DNA from: RGIG3513 sp045658985
Lineage (GTDB): Bacteria > Bacillota > Clostridia > Oscillospirales > Butyricicoccaceae
Direction of reading: 5' to 3'
Length of the DNA: 43,033 nucleotides
NCBI GenBank assembly: GCA_045658985.1
Contig: JAZOWC010000040.1
Coordinates: forward strand, 1 to 43,033
Shown: positions 7,918 to 17,656 of the stretch, piece by piece
Layout: each line of letters begins with the position of its first letter
Numbering within the stretch: the first letter of the stretch is position 1
Notes under the pieces: generated by a model
What the model saw: the letters and a program-made list of their open reading frames with translations, nothing else
Told to the model about the DNA's origin: nothing
Database searches by the model: none
Translations under genes and position numbers: made by a program

Positions 7918-9749
7918 TGAGCAGCCGAGAAGATACAAGGCGCATATACGAAAAATTATTGAGAGATATGGGGCTTGCCAAAAACCGCTACGATTTTGGC
8001 GGCAACTGCAAGCCGTACGACTATGAGGAAGCCGCTCTCACGGCAGGCAAAGGGCTGTGGGAGGATACTCAAAATCTGATCTCGGAGGATTTGATAATGC
8101 CCGACAATCTTGTTAAGCTGGATCCCACCGACCGATATTCGGACAGACCCGAACGACGCAAAAAGCCTCTGGTGTTTATGATACTGGACGGCTGGGGCGT
8201 ACTCCCCGCATCGAACGGCAACGCTATCGAGGGCGGACGCATCGACAATATGCGCTACCTGCAGAAGAACTACCCCACCGTGCTGCTGGATGCCTCAGGT
8301 GAGGCTGTTGGTCTGCCCGACGGACAGATGGGCAACAGCGAGGTCGGTCATTCCAACATCGGCGCAGGCCGTGTTGTGTATCAGGATCTGACGCGCATCA
8401 ACAAAGCCATCCGCGACGGCTCGTTTTTTGAAAATCCCGTGCTCCGCGATGCCGTCACCCGAGGCAAAACGGTGCATCTGATGGGACTCTTGTCTGACGG
8501 CGGCGTGCACAGCCACATCACACATCTCTACGCACTGCTGGAGATGTGTGCAAAGCTCGGAGCACGCACCCGCGTGCATTGCTTCCTCGACGGCAGAGAC
8601 GTTCAGCCGGGCAGCGCTCCCGGATATATCGAGGCGCTGCAGAACAAGATCGACTCTCTCGGCGGCGATATTGCCATCGCATCGGTCAGCGGCCGCTACT
8701 ATGCCATGGACCGCGACAAACGCTGGGACAGACTGGTTGTTGCATACAACGTACTGACCGGGCAGAAGGCACGCCTCCCCGCCGACGAACCTCCCGAGCT
8801 GCGCATATGTCCCGATCCCGCAGAGGAGGTCAGAGCAAGCTGTCTCACATCCGAGACAGACGAGTTCGTCCGACCTTTTACGGTGACTCAGGACTATATC
8901 GGCAGCGACGACAGCGTGATATTCTTCAACTTCCGTCCCGACCGCGCACGCGAGATCACAAGCGCGCTGGTAGATGACAGCTTTGACGGATTCAAGCGCG
9001 ACAAAGCAGTCAAGCCTCATTACGTATGCATGACCCAGTATGACGCAGCTATGCCCAACGTACATCTGGCATATCCCCCGCAGGATCTCAGCCGTGTGCT
9101 TGGCGAATATCTGTCCGAACAGGGTCTGACCCAGCTGAGGCTTGCCGAGACCGAAAAATATGCACACGTGACGTTTTTCCTCAACGGCGGCAGAGAGGAG
9201 CCCTTTGAGGGTGAGGAGCGCAAGCTCATCCCCTCACCCAAGGTCGCTACCTATGACGTTGCTCCCGCAATGAGCGCCCATTATATCAAATGGACGGCTG
9301 AGGAAGCTATCGTATCCGGTGCATTCGATATTATAATTCTCAACTTTGCAAACTGCGACATGGTCGGTCACACCGGCAACTACACTGCGGCCCGAATCGC
9401 CGCCGAGGTAGTTGACAGCCACGTGGGTGACCTTGTCAAGCTGACCAAGAAGGTGGGCGGCACGGCAGTCATCACCGCCGATCACGGCAATGCCGAAAAG
9501 ATGGTGGACGAGCTTGGCGAGCCTTTTACCGCGCACACCTGTTCAAAGGTACCCTTTATCGTTACAGATCATCGTTTCAGGCTCCGCGACGGCGGCGCCC
9601 TCTGTGACATAGCACCTACCCTGCTGGAGCTTTTGGGCCTCAGCAAACCCCCTGAAATGACCGGAGTTTCACTCATTATAAACAACACCCACGACGACAA
9701 ACATAAAGGAGATGCAGGCATATATGAAAAAGCACCTGAAAATCATTGA
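7917..9749 (+). CDS. gpmI: 2,3-bisphosphoglycerate-independent phosphoglycerate mutase with N-terminal extension
   Basis: Converts 3- to 2-phosphoglycerate through a phosphoserine intermediate using two metal ions. Core motifs: PLVFMILDGWG (metal Asp91), MGNSEVGHSNIGAG with nucleophile Ser141, DGRDVQPGSAPGY, RYYAMDRDKRWDR, FRPDRAREI, and ADHGNAEKM near the C terminus. The family is usually about 510 aa. This frame gives 610 aa from the ATG that overlaps the tpiA stop. A second ATG at 8097 has an excellent GGAGGAT 6 nt before it and would give 550 aa. The first 60 residues are charged, protein-like and read through in frame, so either a longer isoform is made or translation starts mainly at 8097. 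The 3' end overlaps eno. Confidence 0.93.
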   Translation: MSSREDTRRIYEKLLRDMGLAKNRYDFGGNCKPYDYEEAALTAGKGLWEDTQNLISEDLIMPDNLVKLDPTDRYSDRPERRKKPLVFMILDGWGVLPASNGNAIEGGRIDNMRYLQKNYPTVLLDASGEAVGLPDGQMGNSEVGHSNIGAGRVVYQDLTRINKAIRDGSFFENPVLRDAVTRGKTVHLMGLLSDGGVHSHITHLYALLEMCAKLGARTRVHCFLDGRDVQPGSAPGYIEALQNKIDSLGGDIAIASVSGRYYAMDRDKRWDRLVVAYNVLTGQKARLPADEPPELRICPDPAEEVRASCLTSETDEFVRPFTVTQDYIGSDDSVIFFNFRPDRAREITSALVDDSFDGFKRDKAVKPHYVCMTQYDAAMPNVHLAYPPQDLSRVLGEYLSEQGLTQLRLAETEKYAHVTFFLNGGREEPFEGEERKLIPSPKVATYDVAPAMSAHYIKWTAEEAIVSGAFDIIILNFANCDMVGHTGNYTAARIAAEVVDSHVGDLVKLTKKVGGTAVITADHGNAEKMVDELGEPFTAHTCSKVPFIVTDHRFRLRDGGALCDIAPTLLELLGLSKPPEMTGVSLIINNTHDDKHKGDAGIYEKAPENH

Positions 9750-11037
9750 CGTACGCGGCCGCGAGATCCTGGACAGCCGAGCAAACCCCACCATCGAAGT
9801 TGAAGTTTTTGTAGACGACGGTCATCAGTCATTCCGCGGCAGAGCTGCCGTACCTGCCGGCGCATCTACCGGTCTTTATGAAGCACGCGAGCTGCGTGAC
9901 GGCGACAAGAGCCGTTATCGCGGCAGAGGTGTTCTCAAAGCCGTCGAGGGTATCAACACCGAGATCGCCAACGCGCTCATCGGTATGAATGCACTTAATC
10001 AGGGTGATATCGACGCGCTGCTGGTCAAGCTGGACGGCACCCCCAACAAGAGCCGTCTGGGCGCCAACGCCATCCTCGGCACCTCTCTGGCTGTTGCAAG
10101 AGCAGCTGCCAAGGCTTTGGGTGTAAGCCTGTACAACTACATCGGCGGTATCAACGCCAAGACCCTGCCCGTTCCCATGATGAACATCCTCAACGGCGGC
10201 GCACACGCTGCAAACAACGTTGATATTCAGGAGTTTATGATCATGCCCGTTTCCGCACCCAGCTGGAGCGAGGCACTGCGCCGCTGCACAGAGATCTTCC
10301 ACTCCCTCCGTATGGTACTCAAAGAGAACGGCACCCCCGCTACCGGTGTTGGTGACGAGGGCGGCTACGCTCCCAACCTGAACAAGGACGAGGACGCACT
10401 CAAGGCTCTGGTTGTCGCTATCGAGAGAGCAGGCTACGTGCCCGGCGAGGACTTTATGATAGCTATAGACGCCGCAGCCAGCGAATGGTACAACGAGGAG
10501 ACCGGCTGCTACGATCTGCCCAAGGCAAAGAAGACCATGACCCGTCAGCAGATGGTCAATATGTGGAAGCGTTTTGCCGAGAGATATCCCATCATCTCTC
10601 TGGAAGACGGTATGGGCGAAAACGACTGGGAAGGCTGGGGAATGCTTACCCGCGCCATCGGCAACCGTGTACAGCTGGTTGGCGACGATCTGTTTGTTAC
10701 CAACGTTGACCGTCTGGCCACCGGTATTGAGAAGAAGGTTGCCAACTCCATCCTCATCAAGGTCAACCAGATCGGTACTCTCACCGAGACCGTTGCAGCT
10801 ATCCAGCTGGCAAACCGCGCAGGCTACACCACCGTCATCTCCCACCGTTCGGGCGAGACCGAGGACACCACCATCGCCGATATTGCCGTTGCGGTCAACG
10901 CAGGTCAGATCAAGACCGGTGCTCCCAGCCGTACCGACCGTGTTGCCAAGTACAATCAGCTGCTTCGCATCGAAGAAGAACTGGGCGACGATGCAAAGTA
11001 TCTGGGCCTGCAGGCATTCTTCAACCTGAGAAGATAA
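9724..11037 (+). CDS. eno: Enolase
   Basis: Dehydrates 2-phosphoglycerate to phosphoenolpyruvate with Mg2+; 437 aa, usual length. Visible are EILDSR (14-19), the loop GASTGLYEARELRDGD, the catalytic Glu in GVGDEGGYAPN, metal ligands in IAIDAAASEWY, ISLEDGMGENDW and VGDDLFVTN. The signature ILIKVNQIGTLTET holds the catalytic Lys and is followed by SHRSGETEDT. Two normally near-invariant loop positions differ: Ala20 in DSRANPT (usually Gly) and PAGAST (usually PSGAST). I prefer the ATG at 9724: the ATG at 9712 abuts the AAAGGAG ribosome site directly. Overlaps gpmI by 26 nt and completes the glycolytic operon. Confidence 0.96.
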   Translation: MKKHLKIIDVRGREILDSRANPTIEVEVFVDDGHQSFRGRAAVPAGASTGLYEARELRDGDKSRYRGRGVLKAVEGINTEIANALIGMNALNQGDIDALLVKLDGTPNKSRLGANAILGTSLAVARAAAKALGVSLYNYIGGINAKTLPVPMMNILNGGAHAANNVDIQEFMIMPVSAPSWSEALRRCTEIFHSLRMVLKENGTPATGVGDEGGYAPNLNKDEDALKALVVAIERAGYVPGEDFMIAIDAAASEWYNEETGCYDLPKAKKTMTRQQMVNMWKRFAERYPIISLEDGMGENDWEGWGMLTRAIGNRVQLVGDDLFVTNVDRLATGIEKKVANSILIKVNQIGTLTETVAAIQLANRAGYTTVISHRSGETEDTTIADIAVAVNAGQIKTGAPSRTDRVAKYNQLLRIEEELGDDAKYLGLQAFFNLRR

Positions 11038-11055
11038 AGAAATACATAACAAAAC

Positions 11056-11087
11056 CGCCCCGCGGAAAACACGGGGCGTGATTTTTA
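11056..11087 (+). terminator. eno: Probable terminator or attenuator after eno
   Basis: CGCCCCG (11056-11062) pairs with CGGGGCG (11072-11078) around a 9-nt loop, followed by TGATTTTTA. The stem is short and the T-run is offset by 3 nt, so partial read-through into the serine acetyltransferase gene is plausible. Confidence 0.6.
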
Positions 11088-11105
11088 TCACAAGGAGCTG
11101 ACACC

Positions 11106-11906
11106 ATGCAAGACGTAATCAGGAAAACCGCGCAGGCTCTCGAGCTTGCACGCAAAAACGAGCCTCTGATTTCGGGCGAGCGCATTATGCCCGACAAAGA
11201 AGCTATAATAATGGTAATCGATCTGCTGCAGTCGCTGATGTTCCCCGGCTATTTCGGCAGGATCAAGAACGAGTATTCCATCGGCCATCTGCTCTCCTCC
11301 ATGACCGCTATCCTGCACACTCAGATAGTGGCCTCCTCCGCCCTCAGCGGATGCGAGCTTGATGCAGACAGCATCTGTGCGGCTTTTGTTGAGCGTCTGC
11401 CCGAGGTGCAGAGCGCACTGCTGAGAGATGCCGAGGCAGGCTATCTGGGTGACCCCGCATCTGAAAACTGCGAGGAGATCATCTACTGCTACCCCGGTCT
11501 GTACGCAATATTCGTCTACCGCGTGGCACACGAGCTGTACAAGCTGAAGGTTCCCTATATCCCCCGCATCATGACCGAGCACGCACACAGCGTTACCGGT
11601 GTTGACATCCACGCAGGCGCCACCATAGGCAAAAACTTCTTTATCGACCACGCAACCGGCATCGTTATCGGTGAGACTACCGTTATAGGCGACAATGTCA
11701 AGATCTATCAGGGCGTCACCATCGGTGCTCTCTCCACCCGCGGCGGACAGAGCCTCCGTGGCAAAAAGCGTCATCCCACCATCGGCAACGGCGTTACCAT
11801 CTACGCAGGTGCTACCATTCTGGGCGGCGAGACTGTCATCGGCGACAACGTCACCGTTGGCGGTAACGCATTCGTCACCGAGTCTATCGCAGCAAAGGTA
11901 AAATAA
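11106..11906 (+). CDS. cysE: Serine O-acetyltransferase
   Basis: Acetylates L-serine with acetyl-CoA, the first step of cysteine synthesis. The 266-aa protein has a helical N-terminal domain (about 1-150) and a left-handed beta-helix C-terminal domain built from hexapeptide repeats. The latter runs from GVDIHAGATIGKNFFIDHATGIVIGE to the end and includes IYQGVTIGA. The family catalytic histidines are visible in TEHAHSVTG and FIDHATG. AAGGAG lies 10 nt before the ATG. The long N-terminal domain resembles the EpsC/SAT type of Bacteroidetes and Clostridia rather than the short Bacillus CysE. No cysK is adjacent; it sits between eno and an unrelated minus-strand gene and may share eno read-through transcripts. 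Confidence 0.88.
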   Translation: MQDVIRKTAQALELARKNEPLISGERIMPDKEAIIMVIDLLQSLMFPGYFGRIKNEYSIGHLLSSMTAILHTQIVASSALSGCELDADSICAAFVERLPEVQSALLRDAEAGYLGDPASENCEEIIYCYPGLYAIFVYRVAHELYKLKVPYIPRIMTEHAHSVTGVDIHAGATIGKNFFIDHATGIVIGETTVIGDNVKIYQGVTIGALSTRGGQSLRGKKRHPTIGNGVTIYAGATILGGETVIGDNVTVGGNAFVTESIAAKVK

Positions 11907-11924
11907 GACATATTATACAGCAAC

Positions 11925-11958
11925 ACAAAAACGGCAGGTGTAAACCTGCCGTTTTTGT
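11925..11958. terminator. Bidirectional intrinsic terminator between cysE and the glycyl-radical protein
   Basis: A perfect 15-bp stem, ACAAAAACGGCAGGT (11925-11939) with its complement at 11944-11958, and a GTAA loop. T-rich arms lie on both strands. It sits between two convergent genes and serves both. Confidence 0.9.
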
Positions 11959-11966
11959 TATTTTGA

Positions 11967-12233
11967 TTAAACTGTATGCTTGACGCGGTCTTTTTCTTCT
12001 GCCACTTTTGCATTGTTCCAGCGGCTCATATCGCCCACCAGATATCCGGTGATGCGGCGTATGCGCTGAAACTTCTGAGGCAAAAACTCATACTCAAGAT
12101 CGACAAACTCACCGTCAAGCTTAATATTGAGATACTTGAGCATCTTGCCGGGGTGACCGTCATTTACGTGTGCAATGTATGCGTCAATTTCGGCCTGCTC
12201 CAGCTGTCCACCGATAACTTTTACGTCTACCAT
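11967..12233 (-). CDS. Stand-alone NrdD-like glycyl-radical-domain protein
   Basis: An 88-aa protein whose C-terminal half reads FQRIRRITGYLVGDMSRW..., then NNAKVAEEKDRVKH. This closely matches the extreme C terminus of anaerobic class III ribonucleotide reductase, where the Gly of the RxTGYL motif carries the radical. The ~600-residue catalytic barrel is missing, and the first 50 residues are short and unrelated to it. It has its own start with GGAGGA 7 nt upstream and its own promoter, so it is a real small gene rather than a degraded nrdD. By analogy with YfiD/GrcA, which replaces a damaged glycyl-radical domain of pyruvate formate-lyase, it could be a spare part for NrdD. That role is inference. 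Confidence 0.75.
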   Translation of the reverse strand: MVDVKVIGGQLEQAEIDAYIAHVNDGHPGKMLKYLNIKLDGEFVDLEYEFLPQKFQRIRRITGYLVGDMSRWNNAKVAEEKDRVKHTV

Positions 12234-12269
12234 AGGTCATTCCTCCATATATAGTTTATTTATGATACT

Positions 12270-12298
12270 ACTATACCACATATAGTTTTATTTGTCTA
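12270..12298 (-). promoter_or_regulatory. Promoter of the glycyl-radical-domain gene
   Basis: On the minus strand, TAGACA (12293-12298), a 17-nt spacer and TATAGT (12270-12275). It is divergent from and close to the metK promoter; about 30 nt separate the two -35 regions. Confidence 0.65.
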
Positions 12299-12331
12299 CA
12301 CTTTTTGTATAAAATATTTTTATTTTCCCTA

Positions 12332-12360
12332 TTGATTTTTTTATTCACCTTTGGTATAAT
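12332..12360 (+). promoter_or_regulatory. metK: SigA-type promoter of metK
   Basis: TTGATT (12332-12337), a 17-nt spacer and a perfect TATAAT (12355-12360). Transcription would begin near 12367, about 15 nt before the riboswitch fold. Confidence 0.85.
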
Positions 12361-12382
12361 GTGTATAGACAATTGAACAGGC

Positions 12383-12473
12383 TTCGTTATCCAGAGATGA
12401 GGTAGAGGGTTAGCTCAATGACCTCACGCCAACCTGTTTTTTCAAGGTGGCTCCGCTAACAACGATAAGGAGT
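12383..12473 (+). promoter_or_regulatory. SAM riboswitch aptamer (SAM-I/SAM-I-IV-variant type) upstream of metK
   Basis: The fold can be drawn by hand. P1 is TTATC (12387-12391) with GATAA (12464-12468), extended past one mismatch by CTT with AGG. P2 is TGAGGT (12398-12403) with ACCTCA (12421-12426). P3 is GCCAACC (12428-12434) with GGTGGC (12446-12451), including the S-box-type AA/T asymmetric pocket. A 6-bp pseudoknot joins GTTAGC (12409-12414) in the P2 loop to GCTAAC (12455-12460). The CAGAGA start, CAACC and AAGGTG are SAM-clan signatures. There is no P4 hairpin between P3 and P1, which points to the SAM-I/IV variant rather than a classical S-box. The downstream gene makes SAM, so feedback repression is expected. 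Confidence 0.85.
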
Positions 12474-12486
12474 AACAATGACAATC

Positions 12487-12514
12487 AGACTCCTTACAAG
12501 GGAGTCTTTTCTAT
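12487..12514 (+). terminator. Riboswitch-controlled terminator with overlapping antiterminator
   Basis: AGACTCCT (12487-12494) pairs with GGGAGTCT (12500-12507) around TACAA, then TTTT and CT. The alternative pairing AAGGAGT (12467-12473) with ACTCCTT (12489-12495) uses the P1 3' strand of the aptamer and the 5' arm of this hairpin. SAM-stabilised P1 would therefore free the terminator, and absence of SAM would favour the antiterminator. The T-run is short. Confidence 0.8.
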
Positions 12515-12545
12515 TGTACTACAACTACAGAAAGGTGCATAAATT

Positions 12546-13733
12546 ATGGCACAGAGAAAACTCTTTACTTCTGAAAGCGTTACAGAAGGACATCCCGACA
12601 AAGTTTGCGATCAGGTATCCGACGGTATCCTTGACGCTATACTTGCCAACGACAAGAACGCTCACGTAGCTTGTGAGACATGCGCAACCACAGGTATGGT
12701 CATGGTATTCGGTGAGATCACCACCGACTGCTACGTTGACATCCCCGCCACCGTCAGAAACGTCATCCGCGACATCGGCTATGACGGCGCACACTCCGGC
12801 TTCGACTACAAAACCTGCGCAGTTCTCTCCTCCATCGACGGACAGAGCCCCGACATCGCTATGGGCGTCAACAACGCTCTGGAGAACCGCAAGGGCGGCA
12901 GTGACGCATTCGACCTCATCGGCGCAGGCGATCAGGGTATGATGTTCGGCTTTGCCAACGACGAGACCAAGGAGCTTATGCCCGCTCCCATCACCTACGC
13001 ACACAACATCACCCGCAGACTGGCCGAGGTGAGAAAGAACAAGACCCTCCCCTTCATCCTGCCCGACGGCAAGAGCCAGGTCAGCGTTATGTACGGCGAG
13101 GACGGCAGACCCGAGAGCATCGACACCGTCGTTGTCTCCACCCAGCACACTCCCGACGTGAGCATGAAGGATCTGCACGATGCAGTTATTGAGGAGGTCA
13201 TCCTCCCCTCCCTGCCCAAGAAGCTGATCACCCCCAACACCGTATTCCACATCAACCCCACCGGCAGATTCGTGGTCGGCGGCCCTCAGGGCGACAGCGG
13301 CCTCACAGGCAGAAAGATCATCGTTGACACCTACGGCGGCTTTGCACGTCACGGCGGCGGTGCATTCTCCGGCAAAGACCCCACCAAGGTCGACCGCAGC
13401 GCAGCATACATGGCAAGATACGCCGCAAAGAATCTTGTTGCCGCAGGTCTGTGCCGCAGCTGTGAGATCCAGCTGGCATACGCAATCGGCGTTGCACGTC
13501 CCGTATCCGTATCCGTTGATGCATTCGGCACCTCCAAGCTGAGCGCAGAGGAGCTGTCCGCAATCGTAAACCGTCATTTTGACCTGCGTCCCGCAGCTAT
13601 GATCGAGAACCTCGGCCTGCGCGCACCCATCTATCGCCAGACCGCAGCATACGGTCATTTTGGCCGTCCCGATCTCGACCTGCCCTGGGAGCGTATTGAC
13701 AAGGCTGAGGAACTCAAGCAGTACCTCAAATAA
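12546..13733 (+). CDS. metK: S-adenosylmethionine synthetase
   Basis: Makes SAM from methionine and ATP in the cytoplasm as a tetramer. The 395-aa protein matches the family's usual length. Recognisable segments are ESVTEGHPDKVCDQ near the N terminus, GAGDQGMMFGFA, GPQGDSGLTGRK and the phosphate-binding GGGAFSGKDPTKVDRS. The methionine-pocket and C-terminal YGHFGR motif is also present. AAAGGTG precedes the ATG by 8 nt. The 180-nt leader holds a SAM riboswitch and attenuator, so product feedback is built into the transcript. A dipeptidase gene follows after 23 nt and is probably co-transcribed. Confidence 0.97.
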   Translation: MAQRKLFTSESVTEGHPDKVCDQVSDGILDAILANDKNAHVACETCATTGMVMVFGEITTDCYVDIPATVRNVIRDIGYDGAHSGFDYKTCAVLSSIDGQSPDIAMGVNNALENRKGGSDAFDLIGAGDQGMMFGFANDETKELMPAPITYAHNITRRLAEVRKNKTLPFILPDGKSQVSVMYGEDGRPESIDTVVVSTQHTPDVSMKDLHDAVIEEVILPSLPKKLITPNTVFHINPTGRFVVGGPQGDSGLTGRKIIVDTYGGFARHGGGAFSGKDPTKVDRSAAYMARYAAKNLVAAGLCRSCEIQLAYAIGVARPVSVSVDAFGTSKLSAEELSAIVNRHFDLRPAAMIENLGLRAPIYRQTAAYGHFGRPDLDLPWERIDKAEELKQYLK

Positions 13734-13756
13734 TCAGGCATAAGGAGAATACTCCA

Positions 13757-14734
13757 ATGGTCAAGACTCTTGATCTGCATTGCGATACAATAGTCAAAGC
13801 ACACCGCCTCGGCGAAGCACTGCGGGATAATGATCTGCAGGTCAGCCTCAACAAGCTCAAGCAGGGCGGCTCACTGGCCCAATGCTTTGCCATGTATATT
13901 GCAAAACGATTTGAAAACGAACCCAGCGAAAGCGGCGACCCTATGATGGACAGGTACGAGGTTATACTGGGTCATTTCAAGCACGAAATGGCTCAGAACG
14001 CCGATATGATCCGTCAGGCGCGCACCGTGGATGAAATACTGGACAACGACAAAAAAGGCCTGCTGAGCGCCGTTCTGACTATGGAAGAGGGTGCGATCGT
14101 AGGCAACGACCTGCGCCGTCTGGACAGATTCCATGCCGACGGCGTGCGGATATTCGGCTTTACGTGGAACTATGAGAACACCCTCGGCTACCCCAACTCC
14201 CTCGACCCCGAGGTTATGAACAAAGGTCTCAAGCCTCTCGGCATCGAGGCTGTCGAAAAGCTCAACAAGCTGGGTATCGCCATCGACGTATCTCACCTCA
14301 GCGACGGCGGATTCTACGACGTTGCCCGCTACTCAAAGAAGCCCTTCTTTGCCACCCATTCCAACGCCCGCGCCCTGTGCAGCCGCACCCGCAATCTCAC
14401 CGACGACCAGCTGCGTATCCTCGGCGAGACGGGCAGTGTGACCGGCCTCAACTTCTGTGACGTGTTCATGCGCCTCAAGGGCAAGGATGAACCCCGTATA
14501 CTTCCTATCGAGGACATCCTGTGGCACGCCGAGTACATCACCGACAAAGCCGGTGTGGATGCTCTGGCATTCGGTTCGGACTTTGACGGCATAGACAACG
14601 ACGTGGAGTTCAAGGACGCATCGGGTATGCAGCAGGTGGTTGATGCTCTCAGCCGCAAGTTTACAGCCTCGCAGGTAGAAAAGATCTGCTACGGCAACGC
14701 CCTGCGTGTCCTCAGAGAAGTCCAGAACGTATAA
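13757..14734 (+). CDS. Membrane dipeptidase family (renal dipeptidase-like) zinc metallopeptidase
   Basis: A 325-aa amidohydrolase-fold dipeptidase (peptidase family M19). Metal-binding and catalytic motifs: DLHCDT (6-11), TMEEGA, DVSHLSDGGF, THSNARA and the late GSDFDGI. No signal peptide or membrane segment is visible, so it is cytosolic, as for bacterial homologues. Such enzymes hydrolyse dipeptides and some have mixed L-D specificity; the substrate here is unknown. TAAGGAG lies 9 nt before the ATG. It follows metK by 23 nt and ends at a strong terminator, so it probably shares SAM-controlled transcription, giving an odd functional pairing. Confidence 0.9.
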   Translation: MVKTLDLHCDTIVKAHRLGEALRDNDLQVSLNKLKQGGSLAQCFAMYIAKRFENEPSESGDPMMDRYEVILGHFKHEMAQNADMIRQARTVDEILDNDKKGLLSAVLTMEEGAIVGNDLRRLDRFHADGVRIFGFTWNYENTLGYPNSLDPEVMNKGLKPLGIEAVEKLNKLGIAIDVSHLSDGGFYDVARYSKKPFFATHSNARALCSRTRNLTDDQLRILGETGSVTGLNFCDVFMRLKGKDEPRILPIEDILWHAEYITDKAGVDALAFGSDFDGIDNDVEFKDASGMQQVVDALSRKFTASQVEKICYGNALRVLREVQNV

Positions 14735-14751
14735 ACCCCAACCTACATAAA

Positions 14752-14788
14752 ACACCCCGAAAGCCGCGCTTTCGGGGTGTTATCTTTT

Positions 14789-14792
<4 letters not shown>
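14752..14792. terminator. Strong terminator between the dipeptidase and clpE-like genes
   Basis: A perfect 13-bp stem, AACACCCCGAAAG (14752-14764) with its complement at 14770-14782, and loop CCGCG. ATCTTTTTT follows on the plus strand. On the minus strand the hairpin is followed by TTTATG, so it may also end the long minus-strand operon. Confidence 0.85.
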
Positions 14793-17096
<2,304 letters not shown>

Positions 17097-17107
<11 letters not shown>

Positions 17108-17651
17108 CGTTACTCTCCTTGGGAAGTTTTTTGGCTATTTTCATACCCAGTCTCACATAAACAGTCAGGGTCGCTATAAGCAGCGCCGCACAGATGTACA
17201 CAAGGGTATTTTTGATAAAGACAGGCAGCGAGGGAATAATAAACACGCAGAAAATGGTGGTATAAAACACCGTTGTGGCCGCCTTGCCCAGTATGTTCGA
17301 GGGGATCATGTCGTTGACCTTATTGTAAAAGAGGAAGCCACCCACTCCCTGCATGAGTTCTTTGGCTATATAAGCCAAAGCAAGCCACAAGGGAATGAGC
17401 TCTTCGATAACGGCGCACACAAGCGCTGAGGCAACCATCAGCTTGTCGGCAAGAGGGTCAAGTATCCTGCCCAGCACCGAGGTGCAGTTGTACTTGCGGG
17501 CAAGATACCCGTCCAGCACGTCGGTGAAGCCTGCAAGCAGGAACACCGCCATACCGAACATATACGCATTCGGCTCACCCGAAAGCACAACAAAAATAAA
17601 AACCGGAACTAAAATTATCCTGAATATTGATAAAATATTAGGTATAGTCAT
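17097..17651 (-). CDS. pgsA: CDP-diacylglycerol--glycerol-3-phosphate 3-phosphatidyltransferase
   Basis: Integral membrane enzyme that makes phosphatidylglycerol phosphate. The full CDP-alcohol phosphatidyltransferase signature is visible as DVLDGYLAR, 8 residues, G, 3 residues, D, 3 residues, D (within about residues 44-70). The 184-aa protein has several hydrophobic helices, as is usual for PgsA. I take the ATG at 17651, 5 nt after the upstream stop, with GGGTG before it. A GTG at 17660 is possible but lacks a ribosome site. Its tail overlaps clpE. Cardiolipin synthases share the fold, but size and the TIPNILSIFRI start are typical of PgsA. Confidence 0.92.
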
Positions 17652-17656
17652 ATCTG

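Noticed and set aside
12478..12669. Small plus-strand frame starting at an ATG after AAGGAG in the metK leader
   Set aside because: The AAGGAG is the aptamer P1/antiterminator strand; the frame runs out of phase into metK and its product (MTIRLLTRESF...) resembles nothing.
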